From: Stenotrophomonas mori | GTDB taxonomy: Bacteria > Pseudomonadota > Gammaproteobacteria > Xanthomonadales > Xanthomonadaceae | DNA: 64,000 bases | Direction: 5' to 3' | Assembly: GCF_023556335.1 (NCBI RefSeq) | Contig: NZ_JAIKTS010000005.1 | Coordinates: 1 to 64,000 of the forward strand | In this document: positions 21,509 through 30,813 of the stretch, piece after piece | How positions within the stretch are numbered: position 1 is the first letter of the stretch | Layout of the letters: every line of letters starts with the position of its first letter | Notes under the pieces: model-generated | What the model was told of the DNA's origin: nothing | Databases searched by the model: none | What the model saw: only the letters and a program-made list of their open reading frames with translations | Made by a program: the position numbers and the translations under genes

Positions 21509-22675
21509 ATGACCCTGTTTCTGCATACCCACCGCGCATCGCGGCAACCGCTGCGCGCGCGCCTGGCGGCGCTGGTGCTGGTGCTGCTGGCGGCGCTCGC
21601 CGCGACCGCGCCGGCCTCGGCCCAGCAGACCTGCTATGCAATGGCCGCCACGCCGCAGGCGAAGGGCAGCTGGGGCGTGGCCTCGAACGCCAGCACCTTG
21701 AGAAACGGCAGTGTCGTGGCCTCGTTGCAGGGGCTCGCCCTGTTTTCGATCACACAGCGCTCGGTCGGGGCCTATACGATCGGGATCGGTGGCAGCGGCA
21801 ACGTGGATTCGAACAGCTACGGTGCGTTGCCGCTGACCGGCATGCCGGGCCTGGGCGTGCGCACGGTGTGGCTGCCCACCGAGTTCTCCACGTCCATGAA
21901 CACGCTGTCGCAGTGGCCGAACCAGCAGCCTTTCAGCAACCTGGGCGGCAACATCGGCCTGCTGGCCGCGCGCTCCACCAGCCTCACCAACTATACGGCC
22001 ATCAACAACTACCGTATCGAGCTGGTGGTGCTGGACATCAACGCTTACCGCGGTGGCGCCTTCGTCTACCGCGACAACTACCAGGTGCTGCTGCAGCATG
22101 CGACCCACATCGACGGCGCCGCCGCGGTTGGTTGCCAGGGCGGCATCTACAACACGCTGAAGCTGCTGGAAGGCCAGTCGAGCCTGCCGGTGCTGCCGGC
22201 GCCGGTGTTGCCGACCTGCCGCTTCGATGCCAGCAGCCTGAACCAGAACGTGACATTGGACGGGGTGGCGCCGGAGGATGTCGCCGCCTATGGCGCGCCG
22301 CGCACGGCCGGCAGCGCCGGCGAGAAGACCTTCCACCTCACCGCGGCCCAGTGCGAGGCCGGAACCCGCTTCAATGTCTATTTCACCGATGCCAAGCAGC
22401 CCGCGTCGACCACCGACTACCTGAGCACCGGGCGGGCTGCAGTGGGCATGCGCCTGTATGCCGGCAACGCCACCACGGCGGTGCGCTACGGCCCGGCGCC
22501 GACCGGCAACGAGGTGCCGAGCAACGTGGCTGTGCAGGCCGGCCCGACGAGCGCCAACCAGAGCCTCGACCTGCCGTTCACCGTGCAGCACGTGCGCCTG
22601 CAGGGCGTGCCGCCCGAGAGCGTCGTGCCGGGGCAGGTGAGCGCGGCGGCCACCGTCACCGTGGTCTACCCCTGA
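21509..22675 (+). CDS. Orphan two-domain fimbrial tip adhesin
   Basis: A 388-residue secreted protein with a long signal peptide (cleavage after APASAQ, near residue 38). I interpret it as a chaperone-usher tip adhesin: an N-terminal receptor-binding domain (about 40-235) and a C-terminal pilin domain (about 238-388) that begins PTCRFDASSLNQNVTLDGV, has a second cysteine in AAQCEAGTRFNVYFTD, and ends in the beta-strand AAATVTVVYP with penultimate Tyr, as in subunits that bind the chaperone. The pilin domain is like the fimbrial adhesin at 56493. No chaperone or usher gene adjoins it; the adhesin-less operon at 30814 carries the same promoter element and is the likely partner. Shine-Dalgarno GGGAAGG precedes the ATG by 8 nt. 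Confidence 0.75.
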   Translation: MTLFLHTHRASRQPLRARLAALVLVLLAALAATAPASAQQTCYAMAATPQAKGSWGVASNASTLRNGSVVASLQGLALFSITQRSVGAYTIGIGGSGNVDSNSYGALPLTGMPGLGVRTVWLPTEFSTSMNTLSQWPNQQPFSNLGGNIGLLAARSTSLTNYTAINNYRIELVVLDINAYRGGAFVYRDNYQVLLQHATHIDGAAAVGCQGGIYNTLKLLEGQSSLPVLPAPVLPTCRFDASSLNQNVTLDGVAPEDVAAYGAPRTAGSAGEKTFHLTAAQCEAGTRFNVYFTDAKQPASTTDYLSTGRAAVGMRLYAGNATTAVRYGPAPTGNEVPSNVAVQAGPTSANQSLDLPFTVQHVRLQGVPPESVVPGQVSAAATVTVVYP

Positions 22676-22705
22676 TCCCGGCGGGCGGGCGGCTGCGCGC
22701 CGGCC

Positions 22706-23356
22706 TCAGTTCAGGAACAGTCCGTGCTCGGTGCAGAAGCCGATCAGCGCCTGGTTCGACTCCACCCCCAGCTTGCGCATGGCCGAGGTCTTCTGGGTGC
22801 TGACGGTCTTGATGCTGCGGTTGAGGTGCTCGCCGATCTCGCCGATGGCATGGCCCTGCACGAACAGCCGCAGCACCTCGAACTCGCGCGGTGTCAGCGC
22901 GTCGATGCGCTGCTGCACCGGGTTCTCGCGGTCGCCGCGGCGCACCTTGGTGAATCCCGGCGGATAGTAGCGCTGGCCGCGGCGCAGGGTGTGCAGGGCC
23001 TGGCTGACCTCGGTCAGGTCGTGCTGCTTGAGGATCACGCCGCTGACCCCGGCGTCGTACAGCGAGGCGACGATCATCGGGTTGGACAGCATGGTCAGCA
23101 CCAGCAGCCGGACGCCGGGATAGCGGCGCAGCAGCAGGCCGATGAACTGGATGCCGTCGCCATGCAGCGCATCGTCGGGCATGTGGTAGTCGGTGATGAC
23201 CACGTCCGGCGCCGACCGGTCCAGGTGCTGGATCAGCTCGGACGGCGAGTGCGCGGCGGCCTCCACGACCACGTTGGGGTCGCGTTCGAGCACCTCGCGG
23301 ATACCCATCAGGACCAGCGGGTGGTCGTCGGCGATGACGATGCGCAGCTTGAGCAT
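22706..23356 (-). CDS. LuxR/FixJ-type response regulator (RocA/BvgA-like)
   Basis: A 216-residue two-domain regulator. The receiver (about 4-125) has the acidic pair D10-D11, the phosphorylation site D56 in VVITDYHMP and K110 in VILKQHD. The C-terminal domain (about 150-216) is a LuxR-type helix-turn-helix (LTPREFEVLRLFVQGHAIGE, then SIKTVSTQKTSAMRKLG). Architecture and setting match BvgA/EvgA and the RocA regulators of cup fimbriae in Pseudomonas. It is the last gene of a four-gene operon with two hybrid kinases and a REC-EAL protein and has a good Shine-Dalgarno (AGGA) before its ATG. I infer that it binds the repeat at 21332, 30668 and 30642. It is convergent with the adhesin gene, 30 bp apart. 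Confidence 0.9.
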   Translation of the reverse strand: MLKLRIVIADDHPLVLMGIREVLERDPNVVVEAAAHSPSELIQHLDRSAPDVVITDYHMPDDALHGDGIQFIGLLLRRYPGVRLLVLTMLSNPMIVASLYDAGVSGVILKQHDLTEVSQALHTLRRGQRYYPPGFTKVRRGDRENPVQQRIDALTPREFEVLRLFVQGHAIGEIGEHLNRSIKTVSTQKTSAMRKLGVESNQALIGFCTEHGLFLN

Positions 23357-23402
23357 GTTCCGTCCTTTCCTGCCTGTCGGCCGCGATTCCCCGCGCAGAG
23401 CG

Positions 23403-26400
23403 TCAGGTGCCGGCGACCAGGTTGTCCAATGCCTGGCACAGCGCCAGAAGCTCCGCGCCCAGCTCCGCGTTCCAGCCTTCGTGCAGCAACCGCTGTTCGG
23501 CCGCCTCCAGGGCCTGCGCCATGGCCGTCTGCCCGACCGTGGCCAGGGCCCCGCGCATGCGGTGCAGCTTTTGCCTGACCCGGTCGGCGTCGCCGGCGGC
23601 GATGTCCTCGCGGCACCGGTCGATGTCCACGCGCATGGTGGTGCGGAACACCTGCCGGTACCTTTCCGGAATCGGGGCCTGCCCAGTGTCCGCCTCCGGC
23701 GCCGCCGGGGCAACGGGCGTGCCGCCGTTCGGTCGCGGAGCGTCCGCCGGCGGTGCCCACCGGTGCAGCAGCTGCTGCAGCCGTTCCAGGCTGATCGGCT
23801 TGACCAGCCAGGCGTCCATGCCGCTGTCCAGGCAGCGTTGCTCCTCGTCGCGCATGGCGTTGGCGGTGACGCCGATGATCGCGCAGCCTGCGCCCTGGGC
23901 GCGCAGCGCCCGGGCCAGTTCGTAGCCGTTCATGCGCGGCATGTTGATGTCGGTCAGGACCACGTCGCAGGCGCACGCGTTCCATTGCGCCAGTGCCTGG
24001 GCACCGTCGCCGGCCAGCGTCACCCGGCAGCCGAGCTGCTGCAGCTGGTCATGCAGGGTGGCCTGGTTGATGGGGTTGTCCTCGGCCACCAGCACGTCCA
24101 GGCCCAGCGCCGGGAGCGGAGCCGCCGCGGGCGGCTCCGCCGGCGCCTGCGGTTGCTGCAGCCGCAGCAGGCCACGGGCGATGCTGTCGACGCTGCCACC
24201 GTCGATCTCCGGATGGCTGGCCTCGCCCTGCGGCGGGTTCAGGCGCAGGTGGACGCCGTGCCAGGCGGCGGTGGAGGGCGGCATCTGCACGTCGACCAGC
24301 AGCCGTCCGTCGGCGGCGGGCAGCGACGTGGCCACGGCCAGCACATCGACCGCCGCGCCCCAGCGTTCGAACCAGGCGGCCAGGTGCCGGGACAGTTCCG
24401 GGTGCGGCGTGCGCAGCGCCAGGCGGAGCCCGTCCAGCTGCGGCGGTGCCTCCCGCGGAGCCGCCGCGGCGGCCTCGGACAACGGCAGCTGCAGCGTGAA
24501 GCGGCTGCCCAGGCCGACCTCGCTGGCCACCTCCAGGGTGCCGTCCATCAACCGCGACAGGCGCTGGCAGATGGACAGGCCCAGGCCGCTGCCGCGCACG
24601 GTGTGCGGCTTGTGGTGGACGGCATTGAAGGGCGCGAACACCTGTTCGAGCTTGTCGGCGGGAATGCCGCTGCCGCTGTCGGCGACCTCCAGGCACAGCC
24701 GGCAGCGGCCGTCGCTGTCCGGCCGCCACTGCAGGCGCACGATGACGTGCCCGGCGGAGGTGAACTTGAGCGCGTTGCTGATCAGGTTGGACAGGATCTG
24801 GCGGATGCGCAGGGCATCCCCGGCGACCGTGTCGGGCACGTCCAGGGCGACCGTGCAGAACAGCAGCAGGCCCTTGCGGCGGGCCATCGCCGCGTAGCCC
24901 GCGGTGCACTGCTGGACCAGCGCGCGCGGGTCGAACGGCGCCACCTCCACGCGCATCTGCCCGGCTTCGATCTTGCTGATGTCGAGGATGTCGCTGATCT
25001 GCTGCAGCAGCTGCTGCGAAGCGTCCTGCAGCCGTGCGACATGCTGCGCCTGCTGCCCGTCCAGGCGGGTCAGCGCGAGCAGTTCCAGGGTGCCCAGCAG
25101 GCCATAGAGCGGGGTGCGGATCTCATGGCTCATGGTCGCCAGGAAGGTGCTCTTGGCCGCGCTGGCCTCGTCGGCGGCGGCCCGCGCGCGCGCCAGCGCA
25201 CGCTGCTCTTCGGCGTGCGCGGTGATGTCGGTGAAGGCGCACAGCAGCACGTCCCGGCCCTGGTAGCGGGTCGGGGCGTAAGCCAGCTGCAGGCTGCGGC
25301 CGCCGTCCAGGTCGATCTGCTCGATCACGCCGGGGCGGGTCGCCTGCCGCACGGCCTGCCAGACCGCGGTGGGCGGGACCGGCCACGGTGCCGGGGGCTG
25401 CAGTCCCAGCCAGTCGCGTGCCAGCGCGGTGGCGAATGCCACCTCGCCCTGGTCGCGGTCGAGCAGACACAGCGCCACCGGCGCGGTCTGGATCAGGGTG
25501 CGGTTGAAGGCCTCGCTCTCGACGATGGCGTCCTGCGCCCTGCGTGCCGGTTCCAGCACGCGCACGCGGTACCAGCGGACATAGCCGACGCTGCCGAGCG
25601 TGGCCAGCGCCAGCAGCGCGAGCGCGGCGGCCAGCAGCCAGGCGTTGGCCGCGACGAAGCTGCCATAGGCGACCCGGTAGCGCCCGGTCCAGGTGCCGCT
25701 GCGGTCGTGCAGGGTCAGCACCAGGCCCTGGCGGGCCAGGCTGAAGCCTTCCCGTGACGCGCTCGGCGGTGGGCCGTCCCCGAGCAGCGGCCGGCCGTCG
25801 CGCTGCAGCCAGAAACGGTGTTCCGGGGGGGCGTCGTCCTCGCCGCCGGTGAGCAGCCGCGCGCTGCTGAATACGGTCGCCATGTACACCCGGGACGCGT
25901 CGTCGGTGAGCGACGGCACCCGTCCCCGGCGGAACCCGGCATGCGCCAGCCCCAGCATCTTTCCCGGCTCTCCCGGCAGCGCGAACCAGCGCATCGGGGT
26001 GAGCGCATGGGCCTGGCCGGCCCGGGCGGCCACCGGCAGCCGCGGCGCTTCGCGCAGGGCGATGTCCCTGGCGGCGTGCAGCCAGGGCGGCGCCGCCGCC
26101 TGCGCGGCACCGGTTTGCCGGTCGGGCACCAGCAGGGCGCTGCCGTCGCCACCGTCGAGCACCAGCAGCGGTGCGGCGGGAAAGTAGGAGAACGCCCAGA
26201 ATGCCGCGTACTGGCGGTCTAGGTAGGCGCCGACGGCGGCGTGCGCGGGGCGCACCGGGGCGCCGCCGGTGCCGGGGACGAAATCGAACCGGTGGCGGGC
26301 ATCGCCGGACGGCAGGTCGGGCAGCTGCTGCTGGCGCGCATTCTGGTCGTGCAGCTGCTGCAGGAACTGCTCCTGTTCGAGCAGGTACTCCATGCGCCGG

Positions 26401-26561
26401 GTGAAATCGGCGGTGAGCCGGGCGCGCACCTGTTCGACGGCATGCTGCGCGCCCAGCGCCAGCAGGCCGGCCATGCCGAGGGCCAGCACCAGGCTGCCGA
26501 AGGTGGCGATGTTCTGGCGGTGCAGCCGGCGGGTGACGGTGGCGAAGGAGACGGAGGACAT
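23403..26561 (-). CDS. Unorthodox hybrid sensor kinase with receiver and HPt domains
   Basis: A 1052-residue four-step phosphorelay kinase. Order: TM helix (about 20-38), periplasmic sensor region (about 40-303) of no recognised fold, TM helix (304-328), PAS-like domain (about 340-450), HisKA with H479 in MSHEIRTPL, HATPase with N box (NLISNALKF), DSGSGIP and GSGLGL, a degenerate receiver-like segment (about 710-765), a true receiver with D871 (VVLTDINMPRMNG), and an HPt domain with H1000 (KLHRMRGALATVG). This is the BvgS/EvgS/RocS output layout. It should pass phosphate H479-D871-H1000 and then to D56 of the regulator encoded 46 bp downstream. The ATG at 26561 is preferred over a TTG five codons upstream. 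Confidence 0.92.
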   Translation of the reverse strand: MSSVSFATVTRRLHRQNIATFGSLVLALGMAGLLALGAQHAVEQVRARLTADFTRRMEYLLEQEQFLQQLHDQNARQQQLPDLPSGDARHRFDFVPGTGGAPVRPAHAAVGAYLDRQYAAFWAFSYFPAAPLLVLDGGDGSALLVPDRQTGAAQAAAPPWLHAARDIALREAPRLPVAARAGQAHALTPMRWFALPGEPGKMLGLAHAGFRRGRVPSLTDDASRVYMATVFSSARLLTGGEDDAPPEHRFWLQRDGRPLLGDGPPPSASREGFSLARQGLVLTLHDRSGTWTGRYRVAYGSFVAANAWLLAAALALLALATLGSVGYVRWYRVRVLEPARRAQDAIVESEAFNRTLIQTAPVALCLLDRDQGEVAFATALARDWLGLQPPAPWPVPPTAVWQAVRQATRPGVIEQIDLDGGRSLQLAYAPTRYQGRDVLLCAFTDITAHAEEQRALARARAAADEASAAKSTFLATMSHEIRTPLYGLLGTLELLALTRLDGQQAQHVARLQDASQQLLQQISDILDISKIEAGQMRVEVAPFDPRALVQQCTAGYAAMARRKGLLLFCTVALDVPDTVAGDALRIRQILSNLISNALKFTSAGHVIVRLQWRPDSDGRCRLCLEVADSGSGIPADKLEQVFAPFNAVHHKPHTVRGSGLGLSICQRLSRLMDGTLEVASEVGLGSRFTLQLPLSEAAAAAPREAPPQLDGLRLALRTPHPELSRHLAAWFERWGAAVDVLAVATSLPAADGRLLVDVQMPPSTAAWHGVHLRLNPPQGEASHPEIDGGSVDSIARGLLRLQQPQAPAEPPAAAPLPALGLDVLVAEDNPINQATLHDQLQQLGCRVTLAGDGAQALAQWNACACDVVLTDINMPRMNGYELARALRAQGAGCAIIGVTANAMRDEEQRCLDSGMDAWLVKPISLERLQQLLHRWAPPADAPRPNGGTPVAPAAPEADTGQAPIPERYRQVFRTTMRVDIDRCREDIAAGDADRVRQKLHRMRGALATVGQTAMAQALEAAEQRLLHEGWNAELGAELLALCQALDNLVAGT

Positions 26562-26591
26562 GCGGGACGTCGGCAAGGGCGGCGGTCTGCC

Positions 26592-27785
26592 TCAGATGGT
26601 AGGCGGTTTGTCCTCCAGCAGCCGCATGAAGTGTGCCGCGTCCACCGCCGGCGCGAACAGGAAGCCCTGCGCGCGGTCGCAACCCAGCCGCCGCAGGCAG
26701 GCCAGGTCGTCGGCGGTCTCCACGCCCTCGGCGGTGACGGTCAGGCCCAGTTCGCGGCCCAGTTCGATGGCTGAGCCGAGCACCGCATGGCGGGCTTCGT
26801 CGTTCCAGGCGCCGCTGACGAAGGCGCGGTCGATCTTCATCTCGGTGAAGGGCGTGGAGACCAGGTTGTACATCGAGCTGTAGCCGCGGCCGAAGTCGTC
26901 CTGCGACAGGCCGAAGCCTTTCAGCCGCAGCCGGCTGACGCCGCGATGGAACAGGTCCACGGCATGGATGGGCATGTCCTCCAGCAGCTCGAAGACGACA
27001 TCGGCGGGCGCCACCCCGGCGTCCGCGACCATCGCCGCGAGCTGGTCGGGGAGGTCGGGGATCTCCAGCAGCGGTACCGGAAGGTTCACCGAGAACGGCA
27101 CCACGTGGCCGCGCGCGTGCCACGCGCCGTGGGCCTCGAGTCCGTCGCGGACCATGCGCAGCAGCAGCTCGCGGTCGAGGCGGTGGCGCTGGACCACCGG
27201 CAGGAAGGCCGCCGGCGCGATCAGGCCGGACTGCGGGTGCTGCCAGCGCGCCAGGACCTCGGCGCCGACGATGCGCCCGCTGGCCACGTCCACCTTGGGC
27301 TGGAAGCGGCCGTGGATGGCCCCGCTGTCCAGTGCCCGCAGCAGGCTCGCGGCATCCACGTGCGGGGCGGCGCTCCCGGTGCCGCGGCGGACCCGGGGCG
27401 GTGCCTGGCACAGCCGCTGCCGCAGCGTCAGCGCATGGCGGGTGGAGAACGGCTTGGGAAACGTGCCGATCACCGGCAGGCCGCGCGCCCGGGCCATGCG
27501 TTCCACGCTCTTGAGGATGGTGCCGTCGCAGGCGCTGCAGATCGCCAGCCACGGTTCCAGGGGCGTGCCGGCCAGGCAGTCGAGGAACTGCACGCCGTCG
27601 CTGTCGGGCATGTCCAGGTCCATGATCACCAGCTGGTGGCGGTGGCGGCGCAGCTGCTGCATCGCCTCCGCCGCGGAGCAGGCATGGTGCACGTTGTGCA
27701 GGCCGATGCCCTGCAGCACGGTTTCCACGTGCAGGCACTGCAGCGGATGGTCGTCCAGGGTCAGGATGCGGTAGTCGGGATTCAT
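26592..27785 (-). CDS. REC-EAL response regulator, probable c-di-GMP phosphodiesterase (RocR-like)
   Basis: A 397-residue protein: receiver (about 6-125, D56 in VIMDLDMPDSDG) and EAL domain (about 145-397). Length and order match Pseudomonas RocR. The EAL motif is E176-V-L; metal and catalytic residues are kept: E176, N234 (FSVNLP), E266 (VFELLED), D296-D297 (DDFGRGYSSM), K317 (EMKIDR), and E353 (TAEGVET), so it should hydrolyse c-di-GMP. In Pseudomonas RocR competes with RocA for phosphate from RocS and so antagonises fimbria expression; the same role is inferred here. It lies between the two kinase genes, 3 bp after the one upstream. Confidence 0.9.
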   Translation of the reverse strand: MNPDYRILTLDDHPLQCLHVETVLQGIGLHNVHHACSAAEAMQQLRRHRHQLVIMDLDMPDSDGVQFLDCLAGTPLEPWLAICSACDGTILKSVERMARARGLPVIGTFPKPFSTRHALTLRQRLCQAPPRVRRGTGSAAPHVDAASLLRALDSGAIHGRFQPKVDVASGRIVGAEVLARWQHPQSGLIAPAAFLPVVQRHRLDRELLLRMVRDGLEAHGAWHARGHVVPFSVNLPVPLLEIPDLPDQLAAMVADAGVAPADVVFELLEDMPIHAVDLFHRGVSRLRLKGFGLSQDDFGRGYSSMYNLVSTPFTEMKIDRAFVSGAWNDEARHAVLGSAIELGRELGLTVTAEGVETADDLACLRRLGCDRAQGFLFAPAVDAAHFMRLLEDKPPTI

Positions 27786-27788
27786 GGC

Positions 27789-30590
27789 CTAGGCCTCGGA
27801 GCGCTGGAGGGCCTGCAGGTAACCGCGCAGGGTGGAGAGGAACAGCGGCTTGACCAGCATCGCGTCCATGCCCGCCGCACGCCATCGGCCGCAGGTGTCC
27901 TGCAGCGCATCGGCGCTGGTGCCCAGGATCAGCCCGCGGTAGCCCTGCGCACGCAGGGTCCGGGCCAGGGCATAGCCGGACATGGACGGCATGTTCAGGT
28001 CGGTCAGCACCGCATCGAACTCCTGCAGGCCGCTGTGCCGGAGTGCATCGGCCCCGCTGTCGGCGAGCGTCGCGGTGCAGCCGAGCAGCGCCAGCTGCGC
28101 CTTCACGATCGACTGGTTGATGGGGCTGTCGTCGACCACCATCACCTGCAGCCGCAGCGGTGGGCCGAGGCTGGCGGCGGCGTCGCCGGCCGCGGCCGAG
28201 CGCTCCTGCTGCGCCCGGTGCACCGCCCAGCCGATGCCCAGCAGGGCATGGGCCGGGGCCGACAACGCGGTGCCGGCCACCTCCGGCTCGCGGCCGGAGG
28301 AGGCTGGCCGCGCCACCACCTGGCGGCCGTTCCAGGCGGGCAGCTCGCGCGCCGGCGGCCAGGCGTGCAGCAGCACCGAGCCCGGTTCCAACCGCTGCCG
28401 CGGCCCGCTGCAGGGGACCGCCAGGGCGCCCCAGTGCGACAGCCACCGGCACAGGTTGTCCACCACTTCCGGCAGCAGCCCGGCGACGTAGACCGGGCGC
28501 CGCAGCAGCGGCGGATACAGGCCGCGCAGCGCGGCGTTGCCCTGGCCGCGCTGCAGCGGCAGTTCCAGCGACACGCGGGTGCCGATTCCCGGCTGGCTGA
28601 CCACCTGCAGCGTGCCGTCCATCAGCCGGGCCAGACGGTTGCTGATGGCCAGGCCCAGGCCGGTGCCGGGGACGTTGCGCGACAGCGTGCTGCCGGCGCG
28701 GTAGTACGGTTCGAACAGGTGCGCGAGCGACTCCGGCTCGATGCCCGGGCCGGTATCGCTGACATGGAAGCGGAAGCGCGGGCGCCCGTCGGCGTGCTCG
28801 ACCGCCTTGACCCGCACCACCACCTGGCCGGCGTCGGTGAACTTGATCGCATTGCCGACCAGGTTGCCGAGGATCTGGCGGATATGGCGCGGATCGCCGA
28901 TCACCGAGCCACCCGGCGCGAGGTCGGCCACGGCATACAGCAGCAGGCCCTTGCTCTCGGCACGCGCGGCGAAGGCGGCGATGGTCTCGTCGACCAGCGA
29001 CAGCAGGCAGAACTCGCTCGTCTCCAGCTCCATGTGCCCGGATTCGATCCGCGACAGGTCCAGCGAGTCGTCCACGGTGCGCACCAGCGCCGCGGCGGCG
29101 CGGTGCAGCAGGTCGAGGTAGTGCTTCTGGCGCTCGTCGCCGCCGATCGCCTCCAGCAGCTCGAGGGTGCCGGTGATGCCGTACAGCGGGGTGCGGATCT
29201 CATGGCTCATGGTGGCCAGGAAGCGGGTCTTGGCCTGGCTGGCACGCTCGGCCATCCGCCGTGCCGCGACCAGCGAGGCCTCGGTCTGCTTGCGCGCGGT
29301 GACGTCGCTGACCACGCACAGCGAGACGTCCAGGCCGCGGTAGGCCAGCGGCACCGCGGTGACCTGCACATGGTGGCCATCGTCCAGGTCGATGTCGGCA
29401 TGCGCGGGGGCGCTCTCGCGGCGCGCCAGGCGCGCGCGCCACTGGTCGTCGTGGTCCATCCAGCGGCGCGCCAGCGCGTTCTCGCGCAGCACCATGCCGT
29501 CGTCGTTGTCGACCACCGCCAGCCCCACCGGCGCGGTGGCGATCAGCGTGCGGTTGAGCTCCACGCTCTCCAGCAGGGCCTGGTGCTGGCGCTGCGCCGG
29601 CACCAGGAACAGGCGCCGTGCGGCCTGCGCGGCGACCAGCACCAGGACGATGAAGCCCAGTTCCAGCAGCGCCGTGCGCAGCAGCGTGCCGCGCACGTCG
29701 GCCAGCAGGCGGCGTACCGGTACCGAATAGACGACGCGCAGGCCGCCGCTGCCGATGCCCTTGCTCAGCGCGATGTCGTGCGGCAGGCGGCCGGTGTTGC
29801 GCAGGCCGAAATAGTCGTCCTGAAGGCCGGCCAGGTGGGCCGGCGCCTGGGCACTGCGCAGCACCACGCTGCCCTGGCTGTCGAGCAGGATGTAGCCGAC
29901 GTCGGGCATGTCCGGCAGGCACAGCCGGTGCCGCAGCGCTTCCAGTTCCAGGCCGATCCAGCCGTTGCCGGCGTTGCGCCGGTCCATGGGGGCGTACACC
30001 GCCAGCAGCGGGGCCTCGCTGCCGGGCTGGCGCAGCCAGGTGATCGGCCGCCGTTCGTGGTCCGGCAGCGGCATCGAGGCGATGGCCGGGGGAATGCGCG
30101 CGGCCGGCAGTTCCCGCCAATGCGGCGCGCCATCGGCGTCGAACTCGAGCACGTGGCTGCGCAGCGGCGCGACCGTGGTGTGGATCAGGCGTACGTCGGC
30201 CAGCGCCAGCCCGCTGAGCATGCGCCGGGTCACCGCCAGCTGCCACGGCGGGGTGCCCTGCGGTTCCGGCAGCGACAGCGGCTGCAGCTGCGGGTCGTCG
30301 TGCCCGGCGTGCGCGGGGTGTGTCTCCAGCCCGTCGCCGCGGACCGAGGTGGCGGCGATGGCGCGCAGCAGCGCTTCGCGCTGGTCCAGGTACAGCTGCG
30401 CCTTGTAGGCGCCGTCGTTGAGGTGGCGCCGGTACTCGGAGACACCGACCGTCAGCACCGTATAGACGTAGGCGGACGCGGCCATCAGCGAACACGCGAT
30501 CAGCGCCGCCGCGGCCAGCCACAGCAGGATGCCGGGCATGCGCGGGGGCGTTTCCGCCTGCAGCTTCTTCGAGGGATGGGCCGTGTGCAT
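27789..30590 (-). CDS. Hybrid sensor kinase with receiver, lacking HPt
   Basis: A 933-residue hybrid kinase, first gene of the regulatory operon. Order: TM helix (about 18-45), periplasmic sensor region (46-300), TM helix (303-325), PAS-like domain (about 335-430), HisKA with H463 in MSHEIRTPL, HATPase ([21 protein letters not shown]), a degenerate receiver-like segment (about 695-765), and a receiver with D864 ([13 protein letters not shown]). It ends after the receiver with no HPt, so it must use another HPt, most simply the one in the sister kinase at 23403. I place the start at the ATG 30590 because a -10 (TAGCAT, 30603-30598) overlaps the more upstream ATG at 30599; transcription would begin at 30590 itself. 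Confidence 0.88.
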   Translation of the reverse strand: MHTAHPSKKLQAETPPRMPGILLWLAAAALIACSLMAASAYVYTVLTVGVSEYRRHLNDGAYKAQLYLDQREALLRAIAATSVRGDGLETHPAHAGHDDPQLQPLSLPEPQGTPPWQLAVTRRMLSGLALADVRLIHTTVAPLRSHVLEFDADGAPHWRELPAARIPPAIASMPLPDHERRPITWLRQPGSEAPLLAVYAPMDRRNAGNGWIGLELEALRHRLCLPDMPDVGYILLDSQGSVVLRSAQAPAHLAGLQDDYFGLRNTGRLPHDIALSKGIGSGGLRVVYSVPVRRLLADVRGTLLRTALLELGFIVLVLVAAQAARRLFLVPAQRQHQALLESVELNRTLIATAPVGLAVVDNDDGMVLRENALARRWMDHDDQWRARLARRESAPAHADIDLDDGHHVQVTAVPLAYRGLDVSLCVVSDVTARKQTEASLVAARRMAERASQAKTRFLATMSHEIRTPLYGITGTLELLEAIGGDERQKHYLDLLHRAAAALVRTVDDSLDLSRIESGHMELETSEFCLLSLVDETIAAFAARAESKGLLLYAVADLAPGGSVIGDPRHIRQILGNLVGNAIKFTDAGQVVVRVKAVEHADGRPRFRFHVSDTGPGIEPESLAHLFEPYYRAGSTLSRNVPGTGLGLAISNRLARLMDGTLQVVSQPGIGTRVSLELPLQRGQGNAALRGLYPPLLRRPVYVAGLLPEVVDNLCRWLSHWGALAVPCSGPRQRLEPGSVLLHAWPPARELPAWNGRQVVARPASSGREPEVAGTALSAPAHALLGIGWAVHRAQQERSAAAGDAAASLGPPLRLQVMVVDDSPINQSIVKAQLALLGCTATLADSGADALRHSGLQEFDAVLTDLNMPSMSGYALARTLRAQGYRGLILGTSADALQDTCGRWRAAGMDAMLVKPLFLSTLRGYLQALQRSEA

Positions 30591-30597
30591 GCCACGC

Positions 30598-30642
30598 ATG
30601 CTAGGAAGCGTGCCCGCCGCAAAGGCTAGGACGAATCCGAAA
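30598..30642 (-). promoter_or_regulatory. Bipartite activator/promoter element, copy C (regulatory operon promoter)
   Basis: On the minus strand, TTTCGGATTCGTCCTA (30642-30627) matches block one of copies A and B in 14 of 16 positions; after the same 18 nt comes the identical block two CTTCCTAG (30608-30601), overlapping a TAGCAT -10 (30603-30598). It is back to back with copy B, 25 bp away. This implies that the regulator controls its own operon. The -10 ends 7 nt before the ATG at 30590, so the message is probably leaderless. Confidence 0.65.
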
Positions 30643-30667
30643 GCGCCCGCTGCGCTCCCGGCGCCAG

Positions 30668-30713
30668 TTTAGGAATCGTCCTACGCACCGGCGCACGGCG
30701 CCTTCCTAGACTT
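30668..30713 (+). promoter_or_regulatory. Bipartite activator/promoter element, copy B (pilin operon promoter)
   Basis: Block one TTTAGGAATCGTCCTA (30668-30683) is identical to copy A, as are the next two bases. The 16 bases after that are unrelated to copy A in sequence but equal in number, and then CTTCCTAGACTT (30702-30713) is identical again, with -10 TAGACT at 30707-30712. Conservation of the blocks and of the spacing but not of the spacer sequence points to protein binding. The inferred start of transcription near 30719 leaves a leader of about 95 nt before the pilin. Confidence 0.7.
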
Positions 30714-30813
30714 TCCCCGTGCTTGAAGAAGGGCACTTCGCGGTGACGGTACGGCGCATGAGGATCTCCGCCTGCAGGCATCCGCATCTCCATCCACTGA
30801 AGAGGATTTGATC

